DNA from: Ktedonospora formicarum
Lineage (GTDB): Bacteria > Chloroflexota > Ktedonobacteria > Ktedonobacterales > Ktedonobacteraceae
Reading direction: 5' to 3'
Length of the DNA: 64,000 nucleotides
NCBI RefSeq assembly: GCF_016587355.1
Contig: NZ_BNJF01000008.1
Span: 186,001 to 250,000 of the forward strand
Shown here in pieces: positions 34,617-43,434 of the stretch. The notes below the pieces were generated by a model that saw only the letters and a list, made by a program, of their open reading frames with translations, made no database searches and was not told the DNA's origin. The translations under genes were made by a program, and so were the position numbers. Each line of letters begins with the position of its first letter. Within the stretch, counting starts at the first letter, position 1.

Positions 34617-35260
34617 TATTCGTCAAATGGAGCAGTGGAAACATCATCGGCAAATCCTTGTTGGAACAAACCTGCAATGGTTGAGGTGGGCTTTCTCTCG
34701 GCCTGGGAGCGACACACCTCGATCAGACCCTTTTTGAAACCTAGGCGTGGATAGGCGGCAACCACCTGGGCGACGGCTTGCGAGGAGATGCTCTCGAGAC
34801 CGCGTCCAATGACATCAACGCCTGCTCCGGCTCTCACAAGCGCAATCTCCGCTTGCTTCTGGGCAGCGACGAGGGAGAGATGCAAGGCGATAGCTTCACG
34901 TACCAGTGCAGCCTTCTCTAATGGCAGCCCATGCTCCTTCAGGAACGCATAGGCTGCATTGGCTCCGTCTATTTCAAAGGGCTCCGTTCCATCGAAGCGT
35001 TCGGTCAAGCCAAGATCGTGCAGCAGCGAACCAAGATAGAGAATCTCTCGGTCATAGTTCAAATTGGCTGCTTGTCCGAGCAGATCACCGAAGACAAACG
35101 TGCGCAGACAATGATTGGCGAGAAAAGCCGGGGAGACCTCAAGCAGTAATTCAGTGGCCTCTTTGGCGATGTTGCTATCAGGAATACGAGCAGTAAATGG
35201 ATTCAATGGAAAAACCTTTCTGGGTAACGAAATACAGACGATTGGCGAAGCATTCCGCAT
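34616..35260 (-). CDS. HD-domain phosphohydrolase-like protein
   Basis: 214 residues from ATG 35260; the earlier GTG at 35332 adds an unnatural leader. The HD motif is HCLRTFVFGDLL followed by ILYLGSLLHDLGLTERF, giving the metal-binding His and His-Asp pair. HGLPLEKAALVREAIALHLS supplies further histidines. The group often acts on nucleotides or cyanamide-like small molecules in the cytosol. First gene of the operon, facing the HxlR regulator, which may control it. Confidence 0.8.
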   Translation of the reverse strand: MRNASPIVCISLPRKVFPLNPFTARIPDSNIAKEATELLLEVSPAFLANHCLRTFVFGDLLGQAANLNYDREILYLGSLLHDLGLTERFDGTEPFEIDGANAAYAFLKEHGLPLEKAALVREAIALHLSLVAAQKQAEIALVRAGAGVDVIGRGLESISSQAVAQVVAAYPRLGFKKGLIEVCRSQAERKPTSTIAGLFQQGFADDVSTAPFDE

Positions 35261-35428
35261 CGCTCCACTTCTGATGAAGATGATGGCCGGGCGACCCGAG
35301 AGCCTATTTTCACAGGTCTGGGCCGCCTCCACTCTCTTCTTCTCATCCTATAACCTTATAGGACTTTCAAATTATATAGTAAGAAGTTCGAGAAAGCAAG
35401 TAAATGGCAAAAAAACAGAAGCCCCTAC

Positions 35429-35458
35429 TTGCTTTTTCTATAGTTCGTGTGTTATACT
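35429..35458 (+). promoter_or_regulatory. Promoter of the HxlR gene, probably giving a leaderless mRNA
   Basis: TTGCTT (35429-35434), an 18-bp spacer and TATACT (35453-35458). The start codon at 35465 is only 7 bases beyond the -10, about where transcription should start. AAAGCAAGTA near 35394-35403 is the inverse of TACTTGCTTT at 35427-35436, a possible operator over the -35. Confidence 0.6.
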
Positions 35459-35464
35459 GAACAC

Positions 35465-36163
35465 ATGATCAACAAGCGAAATTACCATCACTATTGCCCT
35501 CTGGCACATGCACTCGATCTTTTAGGAGAGCGCTGGACCCTTTTGATTGTCCGTGACCTGCTGCTTGGACCAAAGCGCTATAAGGATTTGTTGGAGGGCT
35601 TGCCTGGAATGGGCACCAACATTCTTGCTGCCCGTTTGAAAGAGTTGGAGCAGGCAACCATCATTCGTCGTCGTGTGCTTCCTCCGCCAGCAGGCTCAAC
35701 CGTCTATGAATTGACCACCTATGGCCGAGAACTGGAGGACATCCTGATGACATTGACTCGATGGGGGGCAAAATCCCTTGGTCCTCGCCAGCCGGAGCAG
35801 TTCTTGCGCCCCGTGACACTGGTCCTGGGGTTGCGTGAGCGCTTCAAATCCGAGGCAGCGTGTCATCTTCAAGCGGTCTATGAACTGCGCTTTGAGGATG
35901 ATGAGACCTATACCATACGCATTGCCAATGGTTCCCTTGAAGCGAGCTATGGAAGTGCCGGGAACCCGGACCTCGTCGTCACAGCCGATGTCGAAACGTT
36001 TCTCCAACTCCAGGAAAGGCACCTTTTACCACAGGAAGCCATGGCGAGTCGAAAGGTCCAACTCGACGGTAATTCCGATCTCTTCACACCTTTCCTCGAA
36101 CTTTTTGATGTTGATGGGAGAAGCGCTGTTCCGTCTGGAGTTTCTGGAGCCTGCGATCAATAA
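35465..36163 (+). CDS. HxlR-family regulator fused to an SCP2-like domain
   Basis: 232 residues from ATG 35465. The N-terminal 100 residues are a HxlR winged helix: YHHYCPLAHALDLLGERWTL, LIVRDLLLGPKRYKDLLEGL and PGMGTNILAARLKELE. The C-terminal 100 resemble SCP2/alkyl-sulfatase-like sterol-carrier folds (YELRFEDDETYTIRIANGSL, then DLVVTADVETFLQLQ), a likely ligand pocket. The Cys in HYCPLA is the usual HxlR redox position. Divergent from the HD/DUF3817/CopD operon with 204 bp between. Confidence 0.85.
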   Translation: MINKRNYHHYCPLAHALDLLGERWTLLIVRDLLLGPKRYKDLLEGLPGMGTNILAARLKELEQATIIRRRVLPPPAGSTVYELTTYGRELEDILMTLTRWGAKSLGPRQPEQFLRPVTLVLGLRERFKSEAACHLQAVYELRFEDDETYTIRIANGSLEASYGSAGNPDLVVTADVETFLQLQERHLLPQEAMASRKVQLDGNSDLFTPFLELFDVDGRSAVPSGVSGACDQ

Positions 36164-36247
36164 AGACAATGGAAGGGAGATCACCCACTTTCCTTGATCA
36201 ATCAGACTGAGCCGATAATGGAACTATGCCGAGAATAAGGAGGAGCC

Positions 36248-36379
36248 ATGTGGGATGAGATTGCTGCCTGGCAGGAGACATTAAAAGAACGCCCCGATCT
36301 TTCTGCCAAAACGATTGTGCTTTACACTCAGGATGCTCGTCGCTTCGCCACCTGGTTGCAGCGGTTCTGTCAGAACTGA
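36248..36379 (+). pseudogene. Tyrosine recombinase N-terminal fragment cut by an IS end
   Basis: MWDEIAAWQETLKERPDLSA, then KTIVLYTQDARRFATWLQ matches the SAM-like core-binding domain of phage-type integrases. At 36363 the IS6 terminal repeat GGTTCTGTCAGAACT begins, giving a stop. AAGGAGGAG precedes the ATG, so the gene was once well expressed. Confidence 0.6.
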
Positions 36380-37106
36380 AAACACAAAATTTACCAGATT
36401 GTATGCTTCCCTCTCGTTCTCTGAACGATGAGGCCGCTTGGATGAATGATTGCAGAGCTGCAAGTCGTTCCAGGAAAGCCCGGCGTTGTTCCAGAAGTGA
36501 AACTGGTTCTCCTATCTCCCGACGCGGACGAAGATAATTGCGTCATTCGTCAAAAACACGACAGAAGCGGGCTGCAGCCTCGAAGCATCCAAAACCACGC
36601 ATCGGATAGTATCGTTGTTTGATGCCCTAGTGATCTTGCTCCAGCCGATTATTGAGATACGTATTCGTTCGATGGAGTATATTGTTGCCTATCGCTTCAC
36701 GGATTGCCTTGGGAGAGGATATATGCCCATCCGTTGTTACTTGATCGGGACTATGACCAACCATCTCAACTGCTTGCCGGAAAAACTGTTTGGCGGCATC
36801 CATATCTCGCTTTTCACTCAGTCGTGAATCGACCAGATTGCCATCTCGATCAATGGCCCGATAGAGATAACCCCATTTTCCATTGATTTTAATGTATGTT
36901 TCATCAACATACCAAGATCTCCCTGCTTGGCCACAATGTTTTTTTCGCAAGTGGTCCGCGATCAACGGAGTAAACCTCTCTTCCCAGCCTCGAACCGTTT
37001 CATGAGTAAAAACACAGCTACGCTCTAAACTCCCCTGCGAGCAGAAAATGCTGTTTTTGAAACGCCTCTCAAACGTATCTTGACGCTTCCCTAGCACGCC
37101 GTCCAA
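36363..37106 (-). mobile_element. IS6-type element remnant (same end as 2271)
   Basis: The terminal repeat GGTTCTGTCAGAACT is at 36363-36377. The minus strand encodes FTHETVRGWEERFTPLIADH, GQAGRSWYVDETYIKINGKW, HSPDQVTTDGHISSPKAIRE and YLNNRLEQDH, then a stop, then C-terminal pieces (CFEAAARFCRVFDE, GEPVSLLEQRRA). The DDE residues are present, but there is one nonsense codon after LEQDH and the N-terminal HTH half is missing beyond about 37050, so no second end was found. Confidence 0.75.
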
Positions 37107-37168
37107 GCAAGCTTGTGATGAAAGCCCTGGCCAAGAAGCCGAGCGCTACAAGCAGCCAGTCGGTAATA

Positions 37169-37491
37169 TCAGTCCGTAATAATGACTGGCCGCTTTGTAA
37201 AGCGAGATGCATTCCGAACGGCGCGCTGAGTGGCACATGACTTGCCTGTGGTTGTCAGAGACGACAGGTGCTGCTCAATTCGATGTCTCACTTCAAGAGG
37301 GGCCAGAACCAACACGTGCTGTGCCCTCAACATGAGCACACAGGAGAGAAACATCTCCATGGACGGACGCTCCTATCCCGAAAGGGAAAAACCTATCGCA
37401 GCAACCGTGCTCTTGCGCCAGATGGGCCGCTTCCTCATGCACCTGGTTCACTCGTTGCAATACCTCAGAAATTGGTCCTTCTTCCATCACA
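37169..37491 (-). pseudogene. Unrecognised ORF remnant (two frames)
   Basis: MEEGPISEVLQRVNQVHEEA, then AHLAQEHGCCDRFFPFGIGA, followed after a shift near 37360 by MEMFLSCVLMLRAQHVLVLA, then PLEVRHRIEQHLSSL. Coherent amphipathic helices suggest a real former gene. Family unknown. Confidence 0.3.
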
Positions 37492-37499
37492 GTACTCCT

Positions 37500-37710
37500 C
37501 CTCGAGCACTCACTGAAACATGAGGATAAAGAACAGGCACTGCACAAAGCCCTCTATGAGGCAAATTGCGGAGTGGAGAAGCAACAGACCATCTATGCCC
37601 TCTCCCAGTATCTTCAGATCTACTTCCAACATCCCCTTCAACCTCTCAGGGCACAACAATCTTCAGGATTACACTTCCCTTCCCCATCGCACTCACCAGA
37701 GCAAACATAA
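37500..37710 (+). pseudogene. Unrecognised coding remnant
   Basis: One open frame reads LEHSLKHEDKEQALHKALYE, then ANCGVEKQQTIYALSQYLQI, then YFQHPLQPL, ending at 37710. Helical and hydrophilic with no start and no recognised family. Confidence 0.3.
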
Positions 37711-38015
37711 CGTTCATCCTTGTTCATACTCCTTGGTCGTGGTTCGTGGAAACTGGTACTCCTCTCCCCCTGGCTATGAGAACCAGGGAAAAGAGTCAGA
37801 TAGCTCACGCCCCCTAGAGCGAGATACAGCAAGATCGAGGAAGTTTTTTCGCATTCATTATGTTACCATGAGCTTATACGGGATACTCAATGACAAAGGT
37901 CAATTCAAGGAGTCTTCTCTAAACACTCATCAGTATCTCGATTCACCAAATTTGGCCAAGAGGCCAATCATGGCGGAAAAACGCCAAGAATTCCAGTCAA
38001 AGGACACAAATCACC
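37711..38015. other. Gap before the NTF2-like gene
   Basis: No coding signal recognised. Presumably contains the promoter of the downstream gene. Confidence 0.3.
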
Positions 38016-38399
38016 ATGGTGATGATTACTGTTCATGAAGATTGCGGCAATGCACCTAAGAAACTCTTCTTGAAAGATTTTATCGTTGCAGCTGTCAGCA
38101 ATGACAGTGCTTTTGTTGCCCGCAAAATTACCGACGATATCCTCTGGAACCTGGTTGGGCGCCGATGTATTAGCGGAAAACAGGACGTTCTTACACAACT
38201 TCAACGGTCTCGAAGTGATGAGGTTGTGGAACTGATCATCAATACGATCGTCACGCACGGATACAATGGCGCTGCCGATGGATTCCTGAAGTTCAAAGAC
38301 GGGAAGACGGTTGCTTTCTGTGACGTCTACCAGTTCCGCGCCTCAACGAACAATGCACCCATAAAAGCGATAACAACGTATGCGATTGCGCTGGCGTAA
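38016..38399 (+). CDS. NTF2/SnoaL-like small protein
   Basis: 127 residues. DDILWNLVGRRCISGKQDVL is the central strand-helix of the NTF2-like fold, and KFKDGKTVAFCDVYQFRAST is the paired C-terminal strands. Size and order fit stand-alone SnoaL-like proteins. AAAGGAC is 11 bases before ATG 38016; a second ATG two codons on is equally possible. The next feature, an IS6 element, starts 43 bp after its stop. Confidence 0.7.
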   Translation: MVMITVHEDCGNAPKKLFLKDFIVAAVSNDSAFVARKITDDILWNLVGRRCISGKQDVLTQLQRSRSDEVVELIINTIVTHGYNGAADGFLKFKDGKTVAFCDVYQFRASTNNAPIKAITTYAIALA

Positions 38400-38441
38400 A
38401 AAACTATCAATCAGCCTTGATGATCAGAAAGCACGGAGAAG

Positions 38442-39361
38442 GGTTGTGTTGCAAGAATGAGGGCGCGATGGTAACTTCTTCTTTATTTGAGGCGTAGCCG
38501 AGGAGTACCCTTGATGAGTCGTCAGCATTCATTCAAGTGGCGTCACTTTCAGCCCGACACGATTCTCCTCTGTGTGCGCTGGTACCTGCGGTATGTGCTC
38601 AGTTATCGTGACCTGGAAGAGATAATGCTCGAATGGGGTCTGCGTATTGATCACACGACGATCTATCGCTGGGTTCAGCGGTATGCGCCGGAACTGGAAA
38701 AACGCTGCCAACCATATCTCAAAGCATGCAACGACTCCTGGCGCGCTGATGAGACCAATCTTAAGATCAAAAAAAGCCTGGGTCTATCTCTACCGAGCCG
38801 TCGATTCCGAAGGGAACACACTGGAGTTTCTCTTGAGCCCGACGCGCGATGCCGAGGCAGCGAAACGTTTCTTCCTGAAAACACTTGCTTCGACTGCTCG
38901 TTTCGTACCTCTGGCATGTCCGGTTGCTGAGCAGGTGACTCAGCCTATAGCTCTAGCTGACGTCACAACCATCACATCAGCCCCTCGTGTAATCAACGTC
39001 GACAAGAACGCGGCCTATCCCAAAGCCATTGGTGAGCTCAAATCCGCTGGAGCGCTGCCTCAGCACGTGGAGTTAAGACAGATGAAATATCTCAATAATC
39101 TCATCGAACAAGATCATCGCTTCATCAAGCGGTTGACGAAGCCGGGGATGAGATTCTTTTCCTTCGAGACAGCTTGGCAAACCGTACAAGGCTTCGAGGT
39201 GATAAACATGATTCGGAAAGGGCAACTACAAGTCGTGAACAAAGGAGATGTGCGAGGCCAGAATGCCTTCATTGCCAGGTTCTTTGGAGTGGTCGCTTAA
39301 ACGACACCAGGAAGAAACTTCATTCTTCTTTTGATTTCTTCATAATTCTTGCAACACAACC
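38442..39361 (+). mobile_element. IS6-family element with perfect 17-bp ends
   Basis: GGTTGTGTTGCAAGAAT (38442-38458) and its exact complement (39345-39361) bound 920 bp holding one transposase in two frames. No target duplication seen. The right end lies 10 bp from the stop codon of the XRE/NB-ARC gene, so the insertion is at or in that gene's extreme 3' end. Confidence 0.88.
38514..39300 (+). CDS. IS6 transposase in two frames joined at an A7 run
   Basis: The first frame, from ATG 38514 (MSRQHSFKWRHFQPDTILLC), contains the HTH and RADETNLKIKK. At A7 (38769-38775) it runs on meaninglessly to 38930. Skipping one A puts the ribosome into the second frame: AWVYLYRAVDSEGNTLEFLL, NVDKNAAYPKAIGELKSAG, and NLIEQDHRFIKRLTKPGMRF, ending at 39300. 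All catalytic residues are intact once joined (Asp in ADETN, Asp in NVDKN, Glu in IEQDH). No other lesion is visible, so this may be controlled by slippage rather than broken. Confidence 0.8.
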
Positions 39362-39371
39362 AGTCCAGCTG

Positions 39372-41936
39372 TCAGTATTCTCTTTCTTGCTCACGCGTGA
39401 TTTTGGGCTCACAGTGCCGAGAGAGTGATAAGGTTTCTTTGGTCTTTGGATGCTCTGGCCCCAACGTGCGGGTTCGGATCTGCAAAGCACGGTCTAAGAG
39501 AGTTCGTGCCTCGGCTGTGAGACCTTGTACTCGTCTCATCACAGCCAGAGCATGCAGACTGGAGGCTGTTTCTGGGTGTTCTGGCCCCAACTGTTGTTCT
39601 TGAATGGAGAGCACACGAACGAACAATGGCTCTGCCTGCTTGTATTTCTCCTGATCACGATAGAGTATCGCCAGAGAGTACAAACTATTGGCCGTATCAG
39701 GATGCTCTGGTCCCAAGAGTTTCTCTCTGATCTTTAATGCTTGCACGTACAATGGCTCCGCCTGTTCATACTTTCCCTGGTTCCAGTAGAGGAAGCCTAA
39801 ATTGTTAATACTGGAGGCCGTATCAGGATGCTCTGACCCCAAGAGTTTCTCTCTGATCTTTAATGCTTGCACGTACAATGGCTCCGCCTGTTCATACTTT
39901 CCCTGGTCTCTGTAGAGAGCCGCCAAATTATTTTTTGTTTTGGCAACCTTAAGATGCTCTGGCCCAAACTGGTTCTCCCTAATCTCTAATGCTCGCACAT
40001 ACAATAGCTCCGCCTGTTCATACTTCCCCTGGCTACAATAGAGTAATGCGAGGTTCCCCAGTGTGATTGCAATGAGCTCATGAGGCGTGCTCGATTCCTG
40101 TTCCAGGATATGCAGCGATTGCACATACAATGGCTCCGCCTGTTCATATTTTCCCTGGCTCCAGTACAACAGGCCCAGGTTCGAGAGCGTCTCAGCAGTC
40201 TGAAGATGGGAAGCATCTAGTTTCTGTTCCTCAAGCACAAGAACCCGTTGCAATAGGGGCTCAGCTAACTCATATTTGCCCTGTGTCCAATAGAGTTCAG
40301 CTTGCTTCTCTAATCGCTCAAGCAGTTTCTGTGTGTTCGGGTGAGACGCCTGCTCTTCTATCGCGACAGCTTGCCTCAACAATGGCTCCGCTTCTTTCAC
40401 ATGCCCACGTGCCAGTAAATAGCTTCCTGCTTTATACAGCACCTCACTAAACGCTATCACTGTTTCCTTTGCTTGCTCCAAGAGAGGGAGGCAAGCAAGG
40501 ATATGCGGCAGATATCGTTCATAGTGCCCCCAGGTATCCGGTGTCACATCAGGCAACGTACGCTGGAACAGACGCGCGATCTGTTCACTCCACAGGCGCG
40601 TCTCCGTCGGCTCAAGGAGGTCCCGCACCACCATTTGCACCAATCGATGTACTGAGATCGTCTTTGTCTCGGGATGACGAGTCACCAGCGAAGCACTGCG
40701 CAAGGCAGCCAAGATGAGATTGAACTGATAGGGGTCTGCCACAGCGGCACTTAATTCAGGTTCCAGTTCAGAGCCCCCCGCCACGAGCAGATCTTCAGGA
40801 ATGGTATCAGGAGAGAAGAAAGCACATAATTGGAGCAATTTGGGCGCAGTAGGGTGTTCCAGCGCAACCTGCTCTAGCGAGAGCTGTACGGTGGCCGTGA
40901 CTGAAGCCGGATGGTTTCCCGTATGGAGGCCCCGATGCGCCAGTATCTCCTTACTTTGTTCATAGCACAACTGCAAATAGTCAGCTATCCGACATCCTGC
41001 TTCTTGCAGATAGGCACCTGCCTGGTCCAACGCGAGCGGCAAGCCCTCCAGAAAGCGCGTGAGCTCTCTCGCATGCACGATGGTTTCGTCGTTCTGTAAA
41101 GTCCCGGGAAACGCTTCTTGCTGGAGGGGATGCAGACTTGAGCGTGAGAGCAAGAGCGCAATACCCTCCTCCTCACTCATCGGTGGTAGCTCCAGCATCT
41201 GAACAAGGGGACCTAACGCTTGACGACGTGTCGTGAACAAGAGTGCTCCTTGCCTCAAGGGTGGGAGGACCGCCTGCAATATCGCTGGATCTTCCACATT
41301 ATCGGCAATAACGAGCCATTCCTGATGAGAAGCGAGCCAGCGACGAGTCGCTGCAATGAGCAGAGAATGATCTGCAATTTCATACTCGGGAAGCCGTACA
41401 AGGAACGCAATCTCCTGCAAGCTCGCCAGTAGGCTCTCCGCAGTTTCTGCTGCCAACCAGAAGAGAGCGTGGTAATGCTGCCCGAAGCGATACGCATACT
41501 CGATCGCTGCCTGTGTTTTGCCAATACCACCCAGCCCAGAGAGAGCAAGCGTTTTCGTACGGGCAACGGACTGTTTTGTTGTCAGCAAACGATGGAGTGT
41601 TTGCAGAAGAGTTGTACGTCCAATGAAGGAGGGATTGCGTGCGTAAGGCACGCTCCAAAGAGGAGGAGGGGTGAGAAAATGCTCACTCTCCTCAATAGGA
41701 GAGGCTCCCAGCAAATGGCGAAAATCAATACCCAACTGTTGTGAGAGGCGCTCTCGCCAGATCTGTTGGGGAATAGTGAGATCTTGTTCCCAGCGACGCA
41801 GGCTTCTCGTTGAAGTGCCAATTGCCTCTGCAAACGCTTCTTGTGAAAGACCTTGATGTAGACGATGCCAACGGATATGCTGGCCTATACTTTTGAATGA
41901 AGATGGAGAGGAGGGCAGTATCTCTTCCTGTTTCAT
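39372..41936 (-). CDS. XRE/NB-ARC/TPR regulator (STAND ATPase)
   Basis: 854 residues. An XRE-type HTH covers about 16-72 (IGQHIRWHRLHQGLSQEAFA, then SLRRWEQ). The NB-ARC domain has Walker A GLGGIGKT at 134-141, Walker B EWLVIADNVED near 206, the FTTRR sensor and GLPLALDQAGAYL. From about residue 500 there are roughly eight kinesin-light-chain-type TPRs of 42 residues (KYEQAEPLYVQALKIREKLL). It may act as a ligand-gated transcription factor or a defence-type sensor. It lacks the MPK module found in the three other large regulators. The C-terminus stops beside an IS end, and the last residues may be replaced. Confidence 0.9.
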   Translation of the reverse strand: MKQEEILPSSPSSFKSIGQHIRWHRLHQGLSQEAFAEAIGTSTRSLRRWEQDLTIPQQIWRERLSQQLGIDFRHLLGASPIEESEHFLTPPPLWSVPYARNPSFIGRTTLLQTLHRLLTTKQSVARTKTLALSGLGGIGKTQAAIEYAYRFGQHYHALFWLAAETAESLLASLQEIAFLVRLPEYEIADHSLLIAATRRWLASHQEWLVIADNVEDPAILQAVLPPLRQGALLFTTRRQALGPLVQMLELPPMSEEEGIALLLSRSSLHPLQQEAFPGTLQNDETIVHARELTRFLEGLPLALDQAGAYLQEAGCRIADYLQLCYEQSKEILAHRGLHTGNHPASVTATVQLSLEQVALEHPTAPKLLQLCAFFSPDTIPEDLLVAGGSELEPELSAAVADPYQFNLILAALRSASLVTRHPETKTISVHRLVQMVVRDLLEPTETRLWSEQIARLFQRTLPDVTPDTWGHYERYLPHILACLPLLEQAKETVIAFSEVLYKAGSYLLARGHVKEAEPLLRQAVAIEEQASHPNTQKLLERLEKQAELYWTQGKYELAEPLLQRVLVLEEQKLDASHLQTAETLSNLGLLYWSQGKYEQAEPLYVQSLHILEQESSTPHELIAITLGNLALLYCSQGKYEQAELLYVRALEIRENQFGPEHLKVAKTKNNLAALYRDQGKYEQAEPLYVQALKIREKLLGSEHPDTASSINNLGFLYWNQGKYEQAEPLYVQALKIREKLLGPEHPDTANSLYSLAILYRDQEKYKQAEPLFVRVLSIQEQQLGPEHPETASSLHALAVMRRVQGLTAEARTLLDRALQIRTRTLGPEHPKTKETLSLSRHCEPKITREQEREY
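39697..39907. repeat. Near-identical 126-bp tandem TPR-coding repeats
   Basis: The 84-bp stretches starting at 39697 and 39823 differ at two or three bases and are exactly 126 bp (42 codons) apart. Further, more diverged units continue to about 40300. This implies recent unit duplication within the TPR array. Confidence 0.8.
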
Positions 41937-42391
41937 GAAACTTCTTTCTGAAGAAAGCCGATAAGGACAAAAACTGTCCGCTCTGTCCTCGTATTATAGC
42001 ATCAAGAGCTATAGAATGGAATACAAGACAGCTCGTATCGCTCGTATAAAAGTGCATCCCTGTTATTCGAAGCGGATCATAATGTAGAACGCAGGTATTG
42101 TTTCATCCCTTGCACTCTAACGTAATGAAACCGTTGCGATTCTTAGAGGCAGTGAGGTCCGGAAACAAAACGGGAAGCGTAAATAGGCCTTATAGGAAGG
42201 AATGAACTGTAGAAAAAGAGGTGAATGAGGAAAGAACATAGATAAGAGGGAAAACGCCAATAGTTTTGACATCAGTAATAGAGAATGTGATGATGTATTC
42301 TCAACAGCACGACCGATAGAAACAATCGTCTTGGCGGTATCAAAAAACGGAGCAACGACAAGATAGGTTATGACCAGCATTTATCCCCCCT
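41937..42391. other. Gap upstream of the XRE/NB-ARC gene
   Basis: AT-rich with no supported gene. It must contain the promoter of the minus-strand regulator; GTCCTTATCGGCTTTC near 41955-41970 is close to the start. No clear operator found. Confidence 0.35.
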
Positions 42392-42570
42392 TGGCGAATT
42401 GTTGAAGGCTTTTCGCAAACAAAATGGATCGTTGAAACTGTGTATCATTGGCTCTCTTGCCATACTCAATGGTTGCTGATCTGGGGTAATCTTAACAATC
42501 TGGATGTACTGTTGCGTTTTCTCCCACCACTACAGCAAGGGTTACGCTGCTGACAACGCGTAATCAGATA
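42392..42570 (+). pseudogene. NB-ARC ATPase remnant
   Basis: VYHWLSCHTQWLLIWGNLNN, then LDVLLRFLPPLQQG matches the Walker B region of NB-ARC proteins (compare RWLASHQEWLVIADNVED in the neighbour). After a frameshift LLTTRNQ, the sensor strand, follows. Only about 60 residues survive. Confidence 0.55.
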
Positions 42571-42782
42571 CTGCCCCCGGTCGTACAAGGGGCAGATTTT
42601 TGCTCACAAATACACAATCACTTTGTACCACTACTTCACCGCAGTAATGGTACTTGTGAAACATCATAGTTGCACGTAACCATGCAAGTCAAAAGGGTGA
42701 ATATATAGAATCAATGTTTCTATGGATCCTATACACCGCCCTTTTCACTGTCTATATGCTCCTAGCAGAAGGGTAAATAGTT

Positions 42783-43163
42783 ATGATTTTACTATTACAA
42801 GCTGTTACACCAGTATTTAGCGATATTGCTACGGTACTACAGCATCTTGACAAAATGGCCCCAAACCCTCCTAATGGAACAGGCCAAAACGCCTATCAAC
42901 AGATTCTTGGTTTTGCCTCAAGTATCCAGGCGCTCATCCGAACTCTTGGTTTTACGTTTTTCCTCATTGGAATTGCGGTGGCTGGTATTATGCGTATGGT
43001 CTCCTTTGGGAGTGATCGCCGGGTCGCGCTCTCAAACATGGCTTTGACTGCGGCAGTTGTTGGTCTGATAATCATGTTGATGGGGGGTGCTCTATCAGGT
43101 GTTCTCACAACAGCCTTTCCTACTCCTACCCCTACTCCTTCTCCTTCTCCTTCTCCCAAGTAA
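42783..43163 (+). CDS. Small pilin-like (TrbC/VirB2-type) membrane protein
   Basis: 126 residues with two hydrophobic helices: LIRTLGFTFFLIGIAVAGIM and MALTAAVVGLIIMLMGGALS. A short charged turn (FGSDRRVALSN) lies between, the layout of TrbC/VirB2 conjugative pilins. It ends in a low-complexity Pro/Thr/Ser tail (PTPTPTPSPSPSPK). No other conjugation gene is nearby, so this is only structural similarity. The weak AGAAGGG upstream is at fair distance. Confidence 0.55.
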   Translation: MILLLQAVTPVFSDIATVLQHLDKMAPNPPNGTGQNAYQQILGFASSIQALIRTLGFTFFLIGIAVAGIMRMVSFGSDRRVALSNMALTAAVVGLIIMLMGGALSGVLTTAFPTPTPTPSPSPSPK

Positions 43164-43187
43164 AAGTATCGTAAGAGGTTTGAATAC

Positions 43188-43243
43188 ACAGCAGATTCTC
43201 TGCAATGCCGATGTGCACATCGGCATTGCAGAGAATCTGCTGT
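43188..43243. repeat. 56-bp perfect palindrome without loop
   Basis: Positions 43188-43215 are exactly the reverse complement of 43216-43243; the centre is GATGTGCACATC. It lies 25 bases after the pilin-like gene's stop. No T-run follows. The lack of a spacer is unusual, since such palindromes are normally unstable in vivo. Confidence 0.92.
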
Positions 43244-43434
43244 CAAGACTGCAAAAAATCTTACCGCCTCTTCTTGGTGCATCCCTTCCCCATATTGCAC
43301 TCGCCCCGTCATATCCCACTTCTCGCTTACCCTGGCATGATTGCCCCTCTGTTGTGCGCCTGGTCACAACTCCCTAAGTACAATTCCACAATTTCTTCGG
43401 AAAAGAGGTGCACTATCGGGAGAAGGAGGGAAGC

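Noticed and set aside
39690..40300. Regular direct repeats considered as a CRISPR array
   Set aside because: Period is exactly 42 codons and repeats encode TPR units within a long open frame; there are no unique spacers.
42117..42380. 87-codon minus-strand frame, partly hydrophobic
   Set aside because: Low-complexity AT-rich region with no family similarity.
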